The notes under the pieces: generated by a model | Told to the model about the DNA's origin: nothing | Databases searched by the model: none | The model's input: the letters and a program-made list of their open reading frames with translations, nothing else | Part shown: positions 25,578-35,300 of the stretch, one piece after another | How the letters are laid out: the number at the start of each line of letters is the position of its first letter | How positions within the stretch are numbered: position 1 is the first letter of the stretch | Position numbers and translations under genes: made by a program | NCBI GenBank assembly: GCA_937916465.1 | Contig: CALFTK010000061.1 | Coordinates: 1-64,000, forward strand | Origin: an uncultured Bacteroidales bacterium | GTDB lineage: Bacteria > Bacteroidota > Bacteroidia > Bacteroidales > Bacteroidaceae | DNA: 64,000 nt | Direction: 5' to 3'

Positions 25578-25850
25578 TTATTTCTTCAGATTGTTGAATT
25601 TCTCAATAACTGCATTTATGCGATTGTCAAAATCGGCATAAAATGCTCTATAGTATTGTTTTGCATTGCCTGGCTCTGTGTGGCTTATGCGCGCAATGAA
25701 CTCTTCGTCTATATCTATCAGTTCCAACATAATGTCGCTAATAGCTTTCTGGTCAACACCCGGAACGTAGTTTGCACAAATAATACACTCTGTCAATACA
25801 TCACCAATGATATCACTGATAACTTTCTTTAAATTTCTTCTACTTGCCAT
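25578..25850 (-). CDS. Conserved small helical protein, function unknown
   Basis: 90 residues, cytoplasmic (no signal or TM), predicted all-helical: MASRRNLKKVISDIIGDVL at the start and NRINAVIEKFNNLKK at the end. Two cysteines (ECIICANY) sit near residue 23. No domain recognised. It is the first gene of a two-gene minus-strand unit with the amidase-like protein and diverges from GH9. Confidence 0.7.
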   Translation of the reverse strand: MASRRNLKKVISDIIGDVLTECIICANYVPGVDQKAISDIMLELIDIDEEFIARISHTEPGNAKQYYRAFYADFDNRINAVIEKFNNLKK

Positions 25851-25900
25851 AATAAATCAGTTTTAATTATTGCTATGAGCCAAAGATAAATGAAAAATTA

Positions 25901-25908
25901 TATCTTTG
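25901..25908 (+). promoter_or_regulatory. -7 promoter box for the first GH9 gene
   Basis: TATCTTTG, a full TAnnTTTG match, 31 bases before the ATG. Confidence 0.45.
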
Positions 25909-25938
25909 CAAAAAACTAACCAATTATTAAACTAAAAA

Positions 25939-28455
25939 ATGAAGAAAATCTCATTGTTAGCCTTAGTAGGGCTTTTTGCTTTGGGCTTGAGTGCTCAGGG
26001 TTTTACCTTGAATAATAAAGGCTATTTTCAGAACGAAGGTGTGAATGTAATGGTGTTTGACGATGTCTATCCCGAAGGACACCAAAGTGGTGTTTGTCTA
26101 ATTATGAATGGCAATAGAATAGGTACTAATGGCGATTTGCGATTAGAAGCTACACCGGGTCAATGGCAACCTTTGCCAAAACAGTTACGGAGAAAGGTGG
26201 AAGATAATTCCATAACAACCTTTCTGGCATATCCTGACTCCAGTAAACACGAAACTGGTTTTAACCCAATTATTTATCCAGACCTGCATCTCAGCTATTC
26301 AGTTAAAGTAGAAGCCGATGGTGATGATATTATTGTTACCGTTGATTTGGATCAGCCTGTTCCTGAAGAGTTTTTGGGTAAGGTGGGTTTCAATTTTGAA
26401 TTTTTCCCGGGTTCATTGTTTGGTAAACCCTGGATAATGGATAACAAGAGCGGTATTTTCCCACAGCAACCAAATGCTCCGTTGGAATTTGTAAAGAGCA
26501 ATATGGAACATATAGGCGATTTTCATCGTGCAGGACGCTCCAGAGTGGATTTGGAACATCTTTTAGGTAAGGATGGTGAATATAACCCAATCATTGCTGA
26601 TGATATTATTGCTGCTCCGTATGCAGTGGGTAGAAAGTTTACATCACGTCCGGACGATGCTTTAAACAGAGTGACCATTGAAACAATAACTGATACACCT
26701 CTTAAATTGTATGATGGTAGAATGAACCACAACAATGGTTGGTTTGTATTGCGTAGTGAAGTTCCTGCAGGTAAAACCAAAGGTGCAGTAAAATGGCGTA
26801 TTTCACCAACTATTTCTCCCGATTGGATTTATAAACCTATAGTTCAGACATCGCAGGTGGGCTATCTGCCTTTACAACCTAAGACTGCTTTGGTGGAACT
26901 GGATGCTCGCGATACTCCACTAACAGAAGCAAAATTGGTTAAGATGACTGCTGCTGGTGATAGTCTGGTTAGAGTTATAAAACCGGAACCATGGGGCGAT
27001 TTTTTGCGATATAAGTATCTTGAAGTTGATTTTTCAGATGTTAAGGCAGAAGGTATGTATCAGGTGATATATGGCGATAGCAAATCTCCAATCTTTGGCA
27101 TATCAAGCGATATCTATTCTCGTGGTGTATGGCAACCTGTTTTGGAATACTTCTTACCTGTGCAGATGTGTCATATGAGAGTTACGGAAAAGTATCGAGT
27201 ATGGCACGATGCTTGTCATATGGACGATGCAGCTATGGCTCCGGCTTTCAACCATATAGATGGATATGACCAGAAACCGGGTCTTTCAAAGTTTGAAGCC
27301 GGCGAAATAGTAGAAGGTGTGAATATTGGTGGCTGGCACGATGCCGGTGACTTTGACCTGCGTATAGAATCACAGTCAGGTGAATGCTATATTCTGGCTA
27401 TGGCTTACGAAGCATTTAAACCGGAACTGGATGTGACATCTATCAACCAGGAGACAAGAGTCTGCGAAATTCATCAGCCTGATGGTAAGAATGATTTATT
27501 GCAACAGGTGGAACATGGCGCACTAAGTATTGTTAATAGTTATATGGCTTTGGGCAGACTTTACAGAGGTATTATCTGTAGAGATTTAAGACAATATGTT
27601 CATTTGGGCGATGCAGCTTCAATGACAGATGGTATTATAGGTAATGATGATGACCGCTGGATATTTACAGAAAACAATCCCGGACGTGAAATGTCAACGG
27701 CTACAAATCTTGCAGCAACTGCACGTGTTTTGCGTGGCTTTAATGATACATTAAGCGCTCACTGTCTGAATATAGCTGAAACAATATATGCCACTGCAGG
27801 CGAAAGAGTAAATAAGACTCATGCTGCAGCTGAACTCTATCTGGCTACAGAAAAAGAGGAGTATATGAATTATCTGTTAGAGAACCAGGAGAGTATTATC
27901 AAGGGTATTTCGGGTAATGCTTGGTATCTTGCAAGAATAGAGAAGAAATTTGCTGAAATGAAGAATAGAAAAGCCAAGGCTTGGAGTAAGGCATTTTTAA
28001 AGGCTGTTCCATCTATTAACGAGGGATTATCCAAACAGATAGCTGAAACTCCGTATGGTGTACCATATTCTCCGGCAGTTTGGGGCGAAGGTTGGGATAT
28101 TCAGAGTTTTGGATATCGTCACTATTTCCTGGCTTCAGCTTATCCTGAAATATTCAGTCCTGAACCTGTAGCTAATGCTTTGAACTTTGTACTTGGGGCT
28201 CATCCTGGAACAAATCAGGCATCGTATGCATCGGGTGTAGGCGCAACATCGGCAACAGTAGGCTATGGTTTGAACCGTGCGGACTGGAGCTATATTCCGG
28301 GTGGTGTTATTTCTGGAACAGGTCTTATTCGTCCTGACTTCCCTGAACTGCTTACATTCCCATTCTTGTGGCAGCAGACAGAATATGTATTAGGCGGTGG
28401 TTCTTCCCACTATATGTTTATTGTGTTGGCAACAGACCAACTTTACAATAAATAA
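25939..28455 (+). CDS. GH9 family glycoside hydrolase (first of two)
   Basis: Secreted beta-1,4-glucanase-type enzyme, 838 residues, signal peptide about 1-19 (LGLSAQ). The N-terminal region (about 20-300) is a non-catalytic beta domain; an Ig-like CelD_N domain follows (about 300-395, QTSQVGYLPLQPKTALVEL). The catalytic (alpha/alpha)6 barrel from about 400 has GGWHDAGDFD (the catalytic DAGD aspartates), LNRADWSYIPGG and the C-terminal acid region QQTEYVLGG. GH9 enzymes cut cellulose, mixed-linkage glucan or xyloglucan backbones. It is a paralog of the GH9 at 43.7 kb but lacks that protein's lipobox. Confidence 0.92.
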   Translation: MKKISLLALVGLFALGLSAQGFTLNNKGYFQNEGVNVMVFDDVYPEGHQSGVCLIMNGNRIGTNGDLRLEATPGQWQPLPKQLRRKVEDNSITTFLAYPDSSKHETGFNPIIYPDLHLSYSVKVEADGDDIIVTVDLDQPVPEEFLGKVGFNFEFFPGSLFGKPWIMDNKSGIFPQQPNAPLEFVKSNMEHIGDFHRAGRSRVDLEHLLGKDGEYNPIIADDIIAAPYAVGRKFTSRPDDALNRVTIETITDTPLKLYDGRMNHNNGWFVLRSEVPAGKTKGAVKWRISPTISPDWIYKPIVQTSQVGYLPLQPKTALVELDARDTPLTEAKLVKMTAAGDSLVRVIKPEPWGDFLRYKYLEVDFSDVKAEGMYQVIYGDSKSPIFGISSDIYSRGVWQPVLEYFLPVQMCHMRVTEKYRVWHDACHMDDAAMAPAFNHIDGYDQKPGLSKFEAGEIVEGVNIGGWHDAGDFDLRIESQSGECYILAMAYEAFKPELDVTSINQETRVCEIHQPDGKNDLLQQVEHGALSIVNSYMALGRLYRGIICRDLRQYVHLGDAASMTDGIIGNDDDRWIFTENNPGREMSTATNLAATARVLRGFNDTLSAHCLNIAETIYATAGERVNKTHAAAELYLATEKEEYMNYLLENQESIIKGISGNAWYLARIEKKFAEMKNRKAKAWSKAFLKAVPSINEGLSKQIAETPYGVPYSPAVWGEGWDIQSFGYRHYFLASAYPEIFSPEPVANALNFVLGAHPGTNQASYASGVGATSATVGYGLNRADWSYIPGGVISGTGLIRPDFPELLTFPFLWQQTEYVLGGGSSHYMFIVLATDQLYNK

Positions 28456-28534
28456 ACGCTATGATAGAGGCAACTGTCAAAAAAAACAATTATGATGGTT
28501 GCTTTCTTTTAACTTATGCCAAAAAAATGTATAG

Positions 28535-28542
28535 TAAGTTTG
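28535..28542 (+). promoter_or_regulatory. -7 promoter box for the glycine-rich gene
   Basis: TAAGTTTG, a full TAnnTTTG match, 38 bases before the ATG. No -33 at proper spacing. Confidence 0.4.
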
Positions 28543-28580
28543 TAGGTAGATTATTTTTAAAACTTAAATAATAGTACATT

Positions 28581-29393
28581 ATGAAGAAAATTATGATGGC
28601 TGTGGCAATGCTTGCAATGGTAAGTTTGTCAGTAAGTGCAAAAAAAGAGAAGAAAGCAGAACCTGAAATCCTTTACGGAATCAAGTCTGGTATTATCACA
28701 ATGGCTCCTCAGGATATGAGCAGCTTTGGTGGCGGTATGGGCTTTGGCGGCGGCGCTATGGGTGGCGGTCGTCAGGCTGAATTCGATTTCTCATCAATGT
28801 CTCAGAAAATCTATTTTGATGATTATGGTCGTAAAACAGCTACAGTATCAGGTACTGCAGAAAGAAGTACTCGTACAATTGTAGTAGGTGAAGAGACTCT
28901 TATGATAAACGATGCAGAGAATACTGCAACCAAAATGCCGGTGTTCGGTGGCCGTGGTGGTGCTATGATGGGCGGCATGGGCATGGGTATGTCTTCAAGC
29001 AAACCTATCGATTGGATGAATCTGGATGCAAAAACCATCAAAAAGAATAAGATTAAAGAACTTGGAGAAGAAGAGATAGCAGGTGTAATGTGCAAAAAGT
29101 ATTCTTATCGCGTTAATATGATGGGTACTTTTGTAGAACAGCTTGTTTGGATTTACCAGGGTATTACTATGAAATCTGAATCTGAAACAGATTTTGGTAC
29201 AATGGGACAGACTGTTGCTACTCTTGAAGAGAATGTAGAGATTCCTGCATCAATGTTTGAAGTACCTGAAGGTTGCGAAATCAGCGAACCACAGATGGGT
29301 GGCTTTGGTGGTGGCATGGGCGGCTTCGGCGGCGGTATGGGCGACTTTGGCGGCGGCTTTGGCGGCGGCATGGGTGGCTTTGGCGGCTTCTGA
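28581..29393 (+). CDS. Exported glycine-rich protein (DUF4412-like)
   Basis: 270 residues with a signal peptide about 1-20 (LSVSAK). The middle (about 75-225) is a beta-rich domain with VGEETLMINDAENTATKMPV and KYSYRVNMMGTFVEQLVW, resembling DUF4412-type envelope proteins. It carries three Gly/Met/Phe-rich stretches: about 50-66, 112-128 and a C-terminal 30 residues of GGG-x-GGF units (29298-29390). No enzymatic motif. It has its own promoter box and a strong terminator, so it is expressed separately from the flanking hydrolases. The glycine-rich tail may mediate surface or polymer contacts; this is speculation. Confidence 0.7.
   Translation: MKKIMMAVAMLAMVSLSVSAKKEKKAEPEILYGIKSGIITMAPQDMSSFGGGMGFGGGAMGGGRQAEFDFSSMSQKIYFDDYGRKTATVSGTAERSTRTIVVGEETLMINDAENTATKMPVFGGRGGAMMGGMGMGMSSSKPIDWMNLDAKTIKKNKIKELGEEEIAGVMCKKYSYRVNMMGTFVEQLVWIYQGITMKSESETDFGTMGQTVATLEENVEIPASMFEVPEGCEISEPQMGGFGGGMGGFGGGMGDFGGGFGGGMGGFGGF
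29298..29390 (+). repeat. Glycine-rich coding repeats
   Basis: Imperfect repeats of ggcggcatgggtggcttt-like units encode GGMGGF / GGGMGDFGG runs at the end of the glycine-rich protein. Similar but shorter units occur at 28728-28770. Confidence 0.7.
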
Positions 29394-29418
29394 TAGCAAG
29401 ATATTCGCATAGATATAG

Positions 29419-29451
29419 GGTCTTTGTTGTTATGCAGCAAAGACCTTTTTT
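29419..29451 (+). terminator. Terminator after the glycine-rich gene
   Basis: Stem ggtctttg / caaagacc with an 11-nt loop followed by a run of six T. Confidence 0.8.
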
Positions 29452-29493
29452 ATTTATTGTGGTTATGTTGTGAATTTATGTAAAAAATATTGT

Positions 29494-29501
29494 TATTTTT
29501 G
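29494..29501 (+). promoter_or_regulatory. -7 promoter box for the double GH43 gene
   Basis: TATTTTTG, a full TAnnTTTG match, 45 bases before the ATG. Confidence 0.35.
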
Positions 29502-29546
29502 CAGATGATACTGCTTATAAAATATTAACTAACTGAATAAATAAAA

Positions 29547-32249
29547 ATGAAAAGAAGAATTATCAACCTATTGACATTACTGGTAACATCTGTAGCAATA
29601 GCGCAGAATCCAATTGTACAAACATGTTATACAACAGATCCGGCCCCACTTGTTCATGACGGAAGAATGTATGTATATACAGGTCATGACGAAGCCGGTG
29701 CTGATTTCTTCTGGATGCAGGAGTGGCGTGTATATTCAACAGATGATATGGTGAACTGGGTAGATCATGGATCGCCTCTTGCTTTGGAATCTTTTTCGTG
29801 GGCAGACGACCGTGCATGGGCCGGTCAGGCAATAGAACGTAACGGTAAGTTCTATTGGTATATCTGCGCCCATTCAAAGATTTCAGGCGGTATGGCTATA
29901 GGCGTGGCTGTTAGTGATACTCCTGTGGGTCCTTTCCGTGATGCTATAGGCAAACCTCTCTTTGAAAATGGTTCTTGGGATCATATAGATCCAAGTGTGT
30001 TTATTGATGATGATGGCCAGGCTTGGCTATGTTGGGGTAATCCTCAGCTTTACTATCTGAAGTTGAATGAAGATATGATATCTTATGAAGGAGAACTGAT
30101 ACTTGCCGATATGACAGAAGAGGCTTTTGGTGCTCCAAGAAACAGAGAACGCGGAAAACAGTATAAAGACAGCTATGTAGAGGGCCCATGGTTGACAAAA
30201 CGTGGTGATACATACCAATTGATTTATGCGGCAGGTGGAATACCTGAACATATTTCCTATAGCACAGCAACAAACCCATTGGGTCCTTGGACATATGCAG
30301 GTCAGATTATGCCTCAGGCAAATACAGGTTCATTTACCAACCATGCAGGTGTAGCAGACTACAAAGGTCATAGTTATTTCTTCTATCATACAGGAAAATT
30401 GCCGGGTGGCGGTGGCTACGGACGTAGTGTGGCTGTAGAAGAATTTAAGTATAACGAAGATGGTTCATTCCCAACAATTATGCCTACCGAAGAGGGTGTA
30501 GAACCTGTAGGTACATTCAATCCTTATAGAAAGGTTGAAGCAGAAACTATGGCATATTCCCGTGGTCTGTCAACAGAACAGAATAATAAAATAGGTGTAT
30601 ATGTAACTGATATTCACAATGGCGATTACATAAAATTGCGTAATGTGGATTTTGGTCGTATGTTCCCGCGTACATTTACAGCACGTGTGTCAAGTGGTTT
30701 GCGTGGCGGTGCTATAGAAGTTCGTCTTGATAGCATAAAGGGTCAGGTAATGGCTACTGTGAATGTTCCAGCAACAGGCGGTTGGGAAGAGTGGCAGACT
30801 ATAGTAGTAGATGTTAAGGCCAAGGTTTCCGGTATTCACGATTTATATTTCTGTTTCACTGGTCGTAAAGGACCAAAGTTGATGTATTTTGACTGGTGGG
30901 AAATGCGTGGTGTAGAGCAGTGTAATATGCCTTTCACTCAGACAAAGTTTACTGCTGACCCATCTCCATTGGTAGTTGGCGATACACTCTTCCTGTATGT
31001 TTCTCACGATTCTTCACCTGAAGATATTGCCGATGAAAACGAACGTAGTTCTGCAGGTTTCTTTATGTATGACTGGTTGCTCTATTCAACAACCGATATG
31101 GTTAACTGGACAGAGCATGGTGCAGTTGCTTCTTTGAAAGACTTTGAATGGCGCAGTCGTGATAATGGTGCGTGGGCTATTCAGACAGTAGAACGTAATG
31201 GTAAATTCTATCTGTATGCTCCTCTGCACGGTCATGGTATAGGCGTTTTGGTGGCCGATTCTCCATACGGTCCATTTAAAGATCCGCTTGGCGAACCATT
31301 GGTATGGCAACGCGAACACTGGGAAGATATTGACCCGACAGTATTTATTGATGACGATGGTCAGGCATATATGTATTGGGGTAATCCAAATACTTACTAT
31401 GTAAAATTGGGTGAAGATATGATATCTACTGTAGGCGATATTGTTAAACTTCCACGTATTCCTGATTATCAGGAGGGTCCCTGGTGCTACAAACGTGGCG
31501 ATTTCTACTATATGGCATTTGCTTCAACATGTTGTCCTGAAGGTATTGGTTATGCAATGAGTAAATCTCCTACAGGTCCATGGGAACATAAAGGCCATAT
31601 TATGGACCATACACCTCGTAACAGAGGTAACCACCCGGGTATTGCCGACTATAAGGGACATACATATCTGTTTGGACAGAACTACGACATAAAGAACATA
31701 GACATATTGCGTCATTACGAACGTCGTTCTGTATCATTTACTGAAATGAAGTACAATGCCGATGGTACTATTCAGGAACTGCCATTATGGTTGGATCAGG
31801 AACAGAATGTTCAGTTGGAACTATTCAATCCTTATCGCCGTGTTGAAGCAGAAACAATGAACTGGGGCTATGGACTGAAGTCTGCAAAGATTGGTTTTGA
31901 TAATACCGGTATTGTAGAAAAGATGCCATATTCAGAAGGCAAACGTGAAATGTATATCTATCATCTTGATAAAGATGAATATATCCGTCTGCGTGGTGTT
32001 GATTTTGGTGCGGGTGCTAAAAACTACACTATATCTGCAGCAGGTACAGGTAGAGCAAAACTGACTATCCGTCTGGATTCTCCTGATGGCGAAGTTGTAG
32101 GAACTGTGAATATCAAATCTACAGGAAAGGTAGAAAAGTATCGTCAGTTCTCAACAAAGATAAACGGAGCATCGGGTGTTCATGATCTGTATATCTGTAT
32201 AGATGAAGCAGAAGGCGATGTCCGTTTGGACTGGTGGCGTTTTAAATAA
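29547..32249 (+). CDS. Tandem GH43-CBM6-GH43-CBM6 protein
   Basis: Secreted enzyme of 900 residues, signal peptide about 1-20 (VAIAQ). Two five-bladed GH43 domains, each followed by a CBM6-like domain. First GH43 (about 20-310): base Asp31 in TTDPAPLV, DPSVFIDDDGQ, and acid Glu in VEGPWL. CBM6 (about 330-455) begins KVEAETMAYSRGL and ends FDWWEMRG. Second GH43 (about 465-745): FTADPSPLV, DPTVFIDDDGQ, QEGPW. Second CBM6 (about 770-900) begins RVEAETMNWGYGL and ends LDWWRFK. GH43 enzymes release arabinose or xylose from arabinoxylan or arabinan. Both domains keep the three acidic residues, so both may be active. Flanked by terminators, it is monocistronic. Confidence 0.9.
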   Translation: MKRRIINLLTLLVTSVAIAQNPIVQTCYTTDPAPLVHDGRMYVYTGHDEAGADFFWMQEWRVYSTDDMVNWVDHGSPLALESFSWADDRAWAGQAIERNGKFYWYICAHSKISGGMAIGVAVSDTPVGPFRDAIGKPLFENGSWDHIDPSVFIDDDGQAWLCWGNPQLYYLKLNEDMISYEGELILADMTEEAFGAPRNRERGKQYKDSYVEGPWLTKRGDTYQLIYAAGGIPEHISYSTATNPLGPWTYAGQIMPQANTGSFTNHAGVADYKGHSYFFYHTGKLPGGGGYGRSVAVEEFKYNEDGSFPTIMPTEEGVEPVGTFNPYRKVEAETMAYSRGLSTEQNNKIGVYVTDIHNGDYIKLRNVDFGRMFPRTFTARVSSGLRGGAIEVRLDSIKGQVMATVNVPATGGWEEWQTIVVDVKAKVSGIHDLYFCFTGRKGPKLMYFDWWEMRGVEQCNMPFTQTKFTADPSPLVVGDTLFLYVSHDSSPEDIADENERSSAGFFMYDWLLYSTTDMVNWTEHGAVASLKDFEWRSRDNGAWAIQTVERNGKFYLYAPLHGHGIGVLVADSPYGPFKDPLGEPLVWQREHWEDIDPTVFIDDDGQAYMYWGNPNTYYVKLGEDMISTVGDIVKLPRIPDYQEGPWCYKRGDFYYMAFASTCCPEGIGYAMSKSPTGPWEHKGHIMDHTPRNRGNHPGIADYKGHTYLFGQNYDIKNIDILRHYERRSVSFTEMKYNADGTIQELPLWLDQEQNVQLELFNPYRRVEAETMNWGYGLKSAKIGFDNTGIVEKMPYSEGKREMYIYHLDKDEYIRLRGVDFGAGAKNYTISAAGTGRAKLTIRLDSPDGEVVGTVNIKSTGKVEKYRQFSTKINGASGVHDLYICIDEAEGDVRLDWWRFK

Positions 32250-32271
32250 TTCCAAAATAGACAAAACTATA

Positions 32272-32307
32272 AAGGTCTTCACTACTTTGAAGTGAAGGCC
32301 TTTTTGT
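32272..32307 (+). terminator. Terminator after the double GH43 gene
   Basis: Stem aaggtcttcact / agtgaaggcctt with one G-T pair, followed by ttttt. Confidence 0.8.
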
Positions 32308-32332
32308 TTGTAGTGAAAAATGACTATCTTCG
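32303..32332 (+). promoter_or_regulatory. Promoter of the GH98 gene
   Basis: TTTG at 32303-32306 and TATCTTCG at 32325-32332 with an 18-base spacer. The -33 box lies in the T-run of the preceding terminator, so the two signals abut. Confidence 0.5.
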
Positions 32333-32358
32333 CACACCAACTAATTTATAAGAGTGTT

Positions 32359-35300
32359 ATGAGAAAGTTTGCTTTGTGCTTGTGTGCAATGTTTTCATTG
32401 CTGATTTTGTTTACTAAAACATCTTATGCGGCAGAACTGCGCCGTCCTATTTCACCGGAGCAACCTATGTGGCTCATTCATATAGATACCTGGAATTATC
32501 CGGATCCTGAACGGATTATAGAACTGATTCCGGATGATATATTGCCCTATTGCGTCTTCAATATATCATTATCGGCATCTGACAATGTCTGCATAAGCGG
32601 CCCTAATGTGTGCGATTCATGGCTTAAGGCCTGTGCAGCAAAAAATGTATGGTGTACGGTACAGTGCGCATCGGGTGGGCATAGTCGTTTTTCCGATTTT
32701 GATCTTACTTACTACGAAAGATATTTCAATGAATACCCTAACTTTATTGGTTGGAATTTTGCAGAACAGTTCTGGGGCTTTGGCGAAGATGGAACTCCTA
32801 CTTTCCCGGAACGTTTGGCACTATTTGGAGAGATTCTTAAGATTTGTAATCGTTATGGAGGCTATTTGATAGTAAGTTTTACTCAGGCTGAATATTCTGC
32901 TGATATGATGCCTATAGCCTATATGAAACGTAATGCTATAGTAAATGAACAACTTACAAATCATCCTGAAAATTTTATCTGTTGTGAAAAATATACAATG
33001 AAACGTGGTTTCTTTGAAATTGAAAGTAACTGTCTGGGTGCATATTTAGGTGGGTATGCAGGGCAGTATGGCATTCGTTTTGATCAGTGCGGATGGGCTA
33101 CATCTGATGAAGATGCAGAACCGTTTGTAACCGCATCGGGCGCAATTCCAATTATGGAACATGTAATGCTGACTGGCGAAACGGTAATAGATGGTCCGGA
33201 ACTCATTTGGCAACAAGATACAAAGGAGACAAATCGTATAAGTACAACCGATGGCTACTCTCGTAGAAATTGGGATTTCTTTTCTCAGTTTGTGAATATC
33301 AATATTGATGAATTCCGTAAGATATTGGATGGTACTGTCAGAATCCTGTCTCGTGAAGAGGTTATAGACCGTACAAAGATATGCGTTATTAACGATTTGA
33401 ATAATGGCAACTTTGACGATTATACATCGCCTGCATCTATGTTCCATGGATTGTATCGTCAGGACTATGATGGTACAGTAGATAATCCTATTGCAACAAA
33501 TATATGGTGGATGAAAAAGACGGGACGTTATCCTACGTTCCCACAGGTCTATGGTTTGCTTGATGAAACAGCACAGAAACTTATTGGTGTAAAGAAATCG
33601 GAATATAGCAAACGTTGGCCAACGGTTGATGCAAAGGTGGCAGAATTCAATAAACTGTTCCCGCAAGAATATACTGGCGATATCTATGCCGCTCATGCTG
33701 AAAATACCTGGATGACATATAATCCGTATCAGTATGAACATACAAATGGAACGGTTCATACATCGTCTAAAAGAGCAAAAGGTAACATACCTTTCTTATA
33801 TAATACATCAGAAAGTATCTCTTTTGATTATGCTCCGTATTCAATGGCTGTGATGAAAGAATTCTCTGATAGCATATTACTATACATGACCAATTATCGT
33901 ACAACATCGAATGGCGGTGAATATGCTCGTCAGACCGATACCGTTTATATTTACGGTGCATCAGAAATACCTGAACTTACCTGGAAAGACAGGGCTAAAC
34001 ATACTGCAAGCAAGGTAGTAAGTCAGTATGAAAATGGAGTGTTTAAGATAGCTGTAACCCATAACGGACCGGTTGAATTGTATATAAAGAGTAGCGGTAA
34101 TGCAGAAAATCGTCTTACGGAATGGACTCCTGCAAATATTCAGGTTCCGGCAGCTCCACCGGTATATACAGGTACTCGTCAGTACGAAGGTGAATTCTTC
34201 GATTACAAAGGTGGCGCGTCAATAACCACAAATGGCTATTATGGTTCATATAAGAATTACTACGGGCAGGGATATATGGCTATGGGAACCAATTCTTCGG
34301 CTATGGTACGCGATACTATTTACGTAGATAAAGCCGGAATATATAGCATTGGATTGCGTTATATGGCACCAAATAACAAAGTGACCGTAAAGACTACAAT
34401 AGGTACAACATCTGTAAATATGGCGTTAGCTCGTACATATAGTACAACTACATGGAAATGGAGTTATGCAGATTTTGAATTGAAAGAGGGTATAAATGTT
34501 GTAACCATAGGTTTTGCAGGTTCACCTAATCAGGTGCTTTTGGATTGCATCTCTGTAACAGATACAGAAGTTCAGGCTCCTAAATGGGTATCTTTGTCAC
34601 TATCTTCGTTAACAGCTCCTTCGGTACAACAGGGCGCAGAATCGGATTATAGCACTATAAAGGTGCTAAAGTCGGGAATAGATAGCGCTGTAACAGCTAC
34701 CATAGATAATGCTGCTTTTATTGTTGATGTAAGAGGTGCTAAATCGGAAACTACTTCCGTGGATGTAAAACTTGATGCCTCAATGCCTATTGGCGATTAT
34801 GAGGGGGTATTGACAATTGTGGCAGATACAATAGTACGCGAAATCCCGGTAGTTGGTTCTATTACCCTCGGAATTTATAGCGTAACATATGATTTTGAAA
34901 ATGAGGTGGCAAGGACTTCTGCAAAAACACCGCCTGCAACAGATGTTAAGGCAGGTTATATGAATGGTTCTACTGCAGGTGTTGTTAATTACACTGACAA
35001 TAGCGGGCATAAGAGTAAAATGTTGAAGATATACTCTGCCAATTCAAGTAAACACGCTACAGGTGTGCTTAATTTGGCAAAGTTTACTAATCAGGCAACC
35101 GATTATAGTATTACTTGGAGACAGGTTATAACATCTTCAAATATAGCCCATAAGAATGGTGTGTTGTTAAGAGGAAATACCAAAGTTACCGGTAATTCAT
35201 CAAAAGGTTATACTCAAGGCATATATGCAGGTTATTATATCAGTGTATATAATCACGGAACAGCTACAGATATAAGAATGTATAAATCTACATCTGCTAC

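Noticed and set aside
29298..29390. Short regular repeats that could suggest a CRISPR or tandem repeat array
   Set aside because: Units are in frame, encode GGM/GGF runs within a gene, and lack unique spacers of constant length.
29153..29440. Proline-rich reading frame antisense to the glycine-rich gene
   Set aside because: It is the mirror of Gly codons (GGC/GGT) on the coding strand; no start signal, promoter or domain.
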